Assembly (NCBI GenBank): GCA_021234155.1
Contig: JAJEKV010000025.1
Span: forward strand, 7,206,531 to 7,270,530
Reading direction: 5' to 3'
Length of the DNA: 64,000 nt
Source of the DNA: Isoetes taiwanensis
Lineage: Eukaryota; Streptophyta; Lycopodiopsida; Isoetales; Isoetaceae
A model generated the notes under the pieces. The model saw nothing but the letters and a program-made list of their open reading frames with translations. It ran no database searches and had not been told where the DNA came from. The translations under genes were made by a program, and so were the position numbers. Positions 59,421-64,000 of this stretch are shown here, piece by piece. The number at the start of each line of letters is the position of its first letter. Position 1 is the stretch's first letter.

Positions 59421-61680
59421 CCATAGTTCGAAGGTTTGATGTGCTTGAGAATATAGTAGAACGGAAATGAACAGAGATCCCTTCGAGGAAGGGCAACATG
59501 GAGGACCCAACATGACCTAAGCAGATGCTTAGGAAAACGAATCCAAAGGAAAATAAAATGTTTAAAAGAAAAAATTCTTTGTCATGCTTGACATAGCTCC
59601 AAGTCTCGTACCTTGTTGCAAATATCCAATATCACACTTACACACTTATCCTTTCCTTACACTTATCCCACCATACACTTACCCTAGTCTCGCCTTCTCA
59701 TGTTCTATATATATTTTATTCCAATATCTCCCAGTACATCCACTAACCCAGTTGGTCTTCCCACAACTGTCACTCTTCCATTCGATCACCACGTCCCTCC
59801 GATGTGATAGTGGGAACTCTCTCCTCGGCAATCGGCCCGTCTAACTCTATGAACTATATGATTGTTCCCATTGTGATTATTATATTTTGATTCTGGGACT
59901 TTAAGCTAATAGCTCTAGTCATATTAACCTATTTATTGATGTCACCTTTTGACTAATCACACTCAGAAGTGTATGGCCCTTACTTGGTCTCTGCTCTTGC
60001 TCTCTTTTTACTTATACTAATTACCCGGCGCTCATTAATGTATTGGACCCTGCTCCAATGTGTTCCACTTGATGCATTATGATGCTGGAGGAAATGAATG
60101 TAATATCTATAATAATATATGTGCAACTATTTGGAAATCCTGCTCCCTTTACTTGGCCGCAATTTTGGTTTCACTGTTCATGCTCCACCACTTGTCCCCC
60201 ATTAGGACGTGCAAATAGAGTGGCCGCCACTTTGTTGCTTATCTCATTCCTAGACATACTCCCCATATGTATGTTGTTCTTAGTTTACTATTTTGCATAT
60301 TAGTCCAAACCCGACTAAATAATGCTTTCTTCAAATGGAAAAACAAACAACATGATTGAAATATGTTATTCATACTTTTATTTTACTAAGGCCAAATTAA
60401 AAGTAACTCCTCCATTGAATTGAATTGGCTTTTATCGTCCACAAAGAGTGAGTCCACTAGATTTTTTGGATATCCAAAGACACTTGTCGATTTATCTCTG
60501 CGATGAAGTTGAGTTAGTGGGCAATAGACAAGCTAGGGGATGGTGTTGGCATAATTTTGGATGTATAATGAATTCTTGTTTTACATTACTAAATTCTTGT
60601 CCAAGATGCATGACATTATAGAATGATAAGGACATTGCATTTTGTAATGGCCGATATGCCGAAATGGAAGATTCTTTCTATGTTAATCACGACTTCCTCC
60701 CACTAGTTTTATGTTTGTAGGTAGATAGATAAATAGGTAGATGGACAGTATTTTTTTCATCACAGCACAATCACAATATCCTGCAAGATATATGACGCCC
60801 CCTTAAATGTCCTATTGAGAGACACGGTTCTTGATTCCTCATACCAATGAAGTTGAGATATTTGGGGAGTGCTTATTGAATATAGTAAGAAAAAAATGGG
60901 CAAATTACAGTATGACAGCCAACAAACATTATATTTTGTATAAACAAGGTGCGAAAGCACTATCGATTGCCCCAATGCCACTAGCAATGGTGTATTTTTA
61001 AGATAAGCTTTTGGAAAACATGAACAAAATTATGTTGTATGTATCTATGGATATAAAACAACTCAACATCCCTTCAAGACTTATCCGCATATAGCACACC
61101 CAAGTTAACTTGTTAACTTATTATTTTATATAAAAGAGACATTCTCGTGATGAGGACTCGCGATATACGCACACCAAAACACCGGCCGATAGATAGTCGT
61201 TCCATTCATCACAGCAACAGTATATATTGGGTTTATAATTTTTGAAGTGAGTGGGGTAGCCGACCATAGGCACAATATCAGACTACCCCATATAAAGAAA
61301 AAATGCCAATAATATCATGATAGGGCGAGGCAAAGGTGAGAGGAGTGGCGACAGCTTCTTATCGGGATAAAAAAAACCCCGCCCTTTCAGGCTTTCGGGG
61401 AAAACCCTAATAAGAAACGGCCGCCAATGTTCTCGAGGTATTGCTGGAGCGCCCATGCGAGGAAGCAAAGGACTGGTACCGGGTGAAGAGGAAATATGTA
61501 TGTCCCTTGAGTTTTCTAATCCTGAAAATATAAATGCAAACACCCATAAGTTTCGTTAATAAGCACAATGTATGGATGGCTTTAACTCCTGTCGTGAAGT
61601 GATTCGCATGCGTCCTGTAATGAAGGTCGATGCCAACGAAAACTACAAAACGTAAAATAACAAATATCAACATAACTGAA
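59421..61680. other. Gene-free stretch with repeat fragments
   Basis: It holds two pieces of the microsatellite-tailed repeat (60414-60460 and about 61365-61425, both minus orientation). Nothing else was recognised. Confidence 0.35.
60414..60460 (-). repeat. Short retroposon-like repeat, copy 5 (fragment), tail (AATTC)n
   Basis: On the minus strand GTGGACGATAAAAGCC is followed by AATTCAATTCAAT. Only the 3' end is present. Confidence 0.5.
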
Positions 61681-61689
61681 AGAACTTTT

Positions 61690-61895
61690 AAAAACCTTCA
61701 GAGGGGCTGGTCATGCGTGCCATGCAACAATAAACCTCTATAACAAGGAGGGGTTGGTCATGCGTATGACGCGAAAATATTTAAGTTTGAAAAGAACTCG
61801 AAAAGAAAACCTCCAGAGGGGCTGATCATGCGTGCCACGCGACAAAAAACCTCTATAACAAGGAGGGGCTTGTTAAGCATGCCAGGCGCATATAA
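61690..61895. repeat. Tandem repeat with GGGCTGGTCATGCGTGCCA-like units
   Basis: AACCT..AGAGGGGCTGRTCATGCGTGCCA occurs at about 61694 and 61810, and AACCTCTATAACAAGGAGGGG at about 61733 and 61850. The arrangement is a two-part unit of about 117 bp repeated twice. Confidence 0.8.
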
Positions 61896-64000
61896 ATAAC
61901 AATAACTTTCTAAAAAACGAGAGACATTATGAAATATCTTAACATAGATAACACTCGAGTCGATGGTCCTCGCAAAAGAGGAAAAAAGACGGGCTGAGAG
62001 GGTTTGCCCAATGCTATTATACTACTGTGAGAAGAACGCTGAATGAGAAGAAACACGAAAAGACTGAATATATATCGCTCGCCCTCTCACGAGAATCACG
62101 ATCTACGGTGTAGATCGATTTGCATTCTTGTGATGAGGATGTTAGTCCTGTGCCACAAGGCACTGGACTATTTTTCAGCATTACACAGGCCAGCATACAA
62201 GAGCTCAAAAACATGGGCAGGGTCACGCAAGAGCTTCAGGTAGCAAAACCATGCCCACGCAGAAGCCCACGCCCCCGTCAAAGAAGAGGACAAAGGGTGA
62301 CAAGTGACCACACTCGGGGAGTGCGGCCTTAACTTAGCAGGATTCGCAGTACTCATGACGGTACTGACAAGATTCCCTCCAATCAAGTGATCCAGGAGTT
62401 GGTAACCGAGATCAGAAAGGGTCTACTATATGGCTATTTTGGGCCTGAGGCCGTTATCTTCTTTTTTATTTTGGGATGAGGTTGGGAACCGTGCGAGGGA
62501 ACGCCGCATGCGGCGTTCCCTTTCCTCTTGCAGTTCTTTTGCAGGACGCCGGCTGTCAACATTGATGGCCAGTTTTTCAACTGGTCGAGGTTTGAATGCT
62601 GCGATATTCGGGAATGGTAATACGAATGATCCCCTGCTCTGCTCACAATTTATGACGCTCAAGATCTCTCACCATTTTTTGGCGTCCAAGCTTGAGCTGG
62701 GACGATTTTTTGGTGCTCAAGCTTGAGCTGGGTCGGTTACCTTGGTTTGTATCAGACATGGCAAAACAGTGATGGCATCAACTGCAAACTAACAAGCCTC
62801 AGTTCTTTTACCAGGCTAGCTTCTGCCAGAACCAAGACTTCTGGATCTCTTCTCGACAACTGGGCAGGATTTTGCTGGGCAACTGGCCACGACTTCCAGC
62901 CGTGTTTGGTAAACCTCAAGCGTATGCTACTATTTTCTTCATATGCTGCTAAGATCTTTTTATTTAAAAGACTCCAATACTGAAAATGCAGATGGAAGTC
63001 GTGCTTACATGCAGCTGGATTTAGACAAACACATTGGTAAGGATCTAAAGGAACTTTGCATATACCTAAATTTCTTTCTTCTTCATATATAACTCTTTTA
63101 TGGCTAGATTGGATGAGAAGGGGGGGAAATTGTGCAATGCATAGTGAGCTTCTTTCGGTTGCCAATCTTATACAATCCATTGTTTTTTTATGTGACCCAT
63201 GGTGGAATAGGATGCGAGCACAAGTCTTTGCATCTAAGGTAATCTCTCTACCATAACTAAGTATTATTCATCCGATAAGTAGATCACTGAAAATCATTAG
63301 AGAAGCATAAGTATGAAGTATTCACATGCATTAGAAGAATAAAAGGTTATGAATAGTTTGCTATATAGCTTTCTGCATCTTTTGAACTCCTTTAGAGGAT
63401 GGGTGAATGCTTAGTAAGTATGTTATTAGGTGCAATTTAACTATATTTAGCTATCTAAGTGGGATTGATTTCATTTATTTGCTAAGAGAACATATTTGAA
63501 GGTGTGTTTATCTTCAAAGATATTTTCCCTTTCAATTTCTAAGGACTGTTGTTCATCATAGAAGGTAAACTCTAATTGTTGTGTTGGATTCATTAATTTA
63601 ATCCAAATCTGTGATATAGGCTCTAATGAAGTACACACTTAAAAAAGATGTTGTGCAATACTTTCTGTCATGGTCAGGACCCTCCCTGACGAAATCAATG
63701 TCATTGGGTTCTTGGTCTCAAAGAAATTTTATCTCTATCCTCTCAGATACCCCCGGATCTAGTACCAAATGATCAGGCGTACTCCAACTCTTATTCAATG
63801 CATGAAAAAGTGGTTGGGTGCCCTTGGGATATAAACCCATCCAGCAGTCTGAGATAACATCTGAGGAGATTGAACAACATGCTGATTCAATGTATTATTC
63901 TTATTGCCTAAACTGTGTAATCCGTCGGCTATGTGAGATATGGCAGAGCCCCTGCTTTTCTCCTTTATACTTAGCTTTTCTATTTCATTTTTATTTCTTT
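61896..64000. other. Unassigned terminal stretch
   Basis: Several frames (for example minus 62752-63180 and plus 62430-62726) have no family I recognise and no clear splice sites. A 26-bp perfect palindrome lies at 62496-62521, and AAGCTTGAGCTGGG is repeated 31 bp apart at 62688 and 62719. Confidence 0.35.
62496..62521. repeat. 26-bp perfect palindrome
   Basis: The half-site is AGGGAACGCCGCA, followed without spacer by its exact inverted copy. It is GC-rich in an otherwise balanced context. Confidence 0.97.

Overview
The window is nuclear DNA of a land plant. It is AT-rich and dense in retrotransposons and DNA transposons. It carries a CACTA (En/Spm-like) element with subterminal repeats, a PIF/Harbinger-like element, a Ty3/gypsy pol relic and an L1-type LINE of plant type. 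Two host genes with GT-AG introns are intact. Their introns are short (59 to 121 nt in one gene, 62 nt in the other). I cannot place the species more finely. There is no bacterial, organellar or viral operon structure. Most open frames in the window are chance frames or transposon debris.

Layout. 1-6.6 kb: start of a minus-strand LTR retrotransposon (primer-binding site and LTR), two copies of a short repeat family with microsatellite tails, and a decayed Ty3/gypsy pol fragment. 6.6-17 kb: gene-poor, with a 163-bp tandem duplication and a lone transposon end near 12.45 kb. 17.1-28.6 kb (copy A) and 40.85-52.18 kb (copy B) are direct duplicates of one segment of about 3.4 kb, each split by a different insertion. 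Copy A holds a LINE of about 8 kb, which itself holds a 243-bp MITE. Copy B holds a TIR element of about 7.9 kb full of tandem repeats. 28.55-32.5 kb is a CACTA element; 34.59-40.73 kb is a PIF/Harbinger-like element with a TTA target duplication, a triplicated 667-bp repeat, a CACTA right end and a Myb/SANT-like frame. 52.28-52.7 kb holds an array of ten GTGATTCC units, mostly spaced 29-30 bp.

The gene island is 53.5-58.9 kb. CTU2/NCS2 (cytosolic tRNA 2-thiolation, plus strand) is 453 aa once one 62-nt intron is removed. Converging on it from the minus strand is an eight-exon gene for an 877-aa protein with leucine-rich repeats and WD40 repeats; its exon lengths sum to a whole number of codons and all junctions keep phase. 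From 58.9 kb to the end I see only repeats and unrecognised sequence.

The best material for follow-up is comparative. The A/B pair gives natural empty sites that prove several insertions, including a 70-bp insertion with 4-bp flanking repeats. That insertion shows the microsatellite-tailed repeat family to be a retroposon whose tail differs from copy to copy. I did not find a clearly new multi-gene system.
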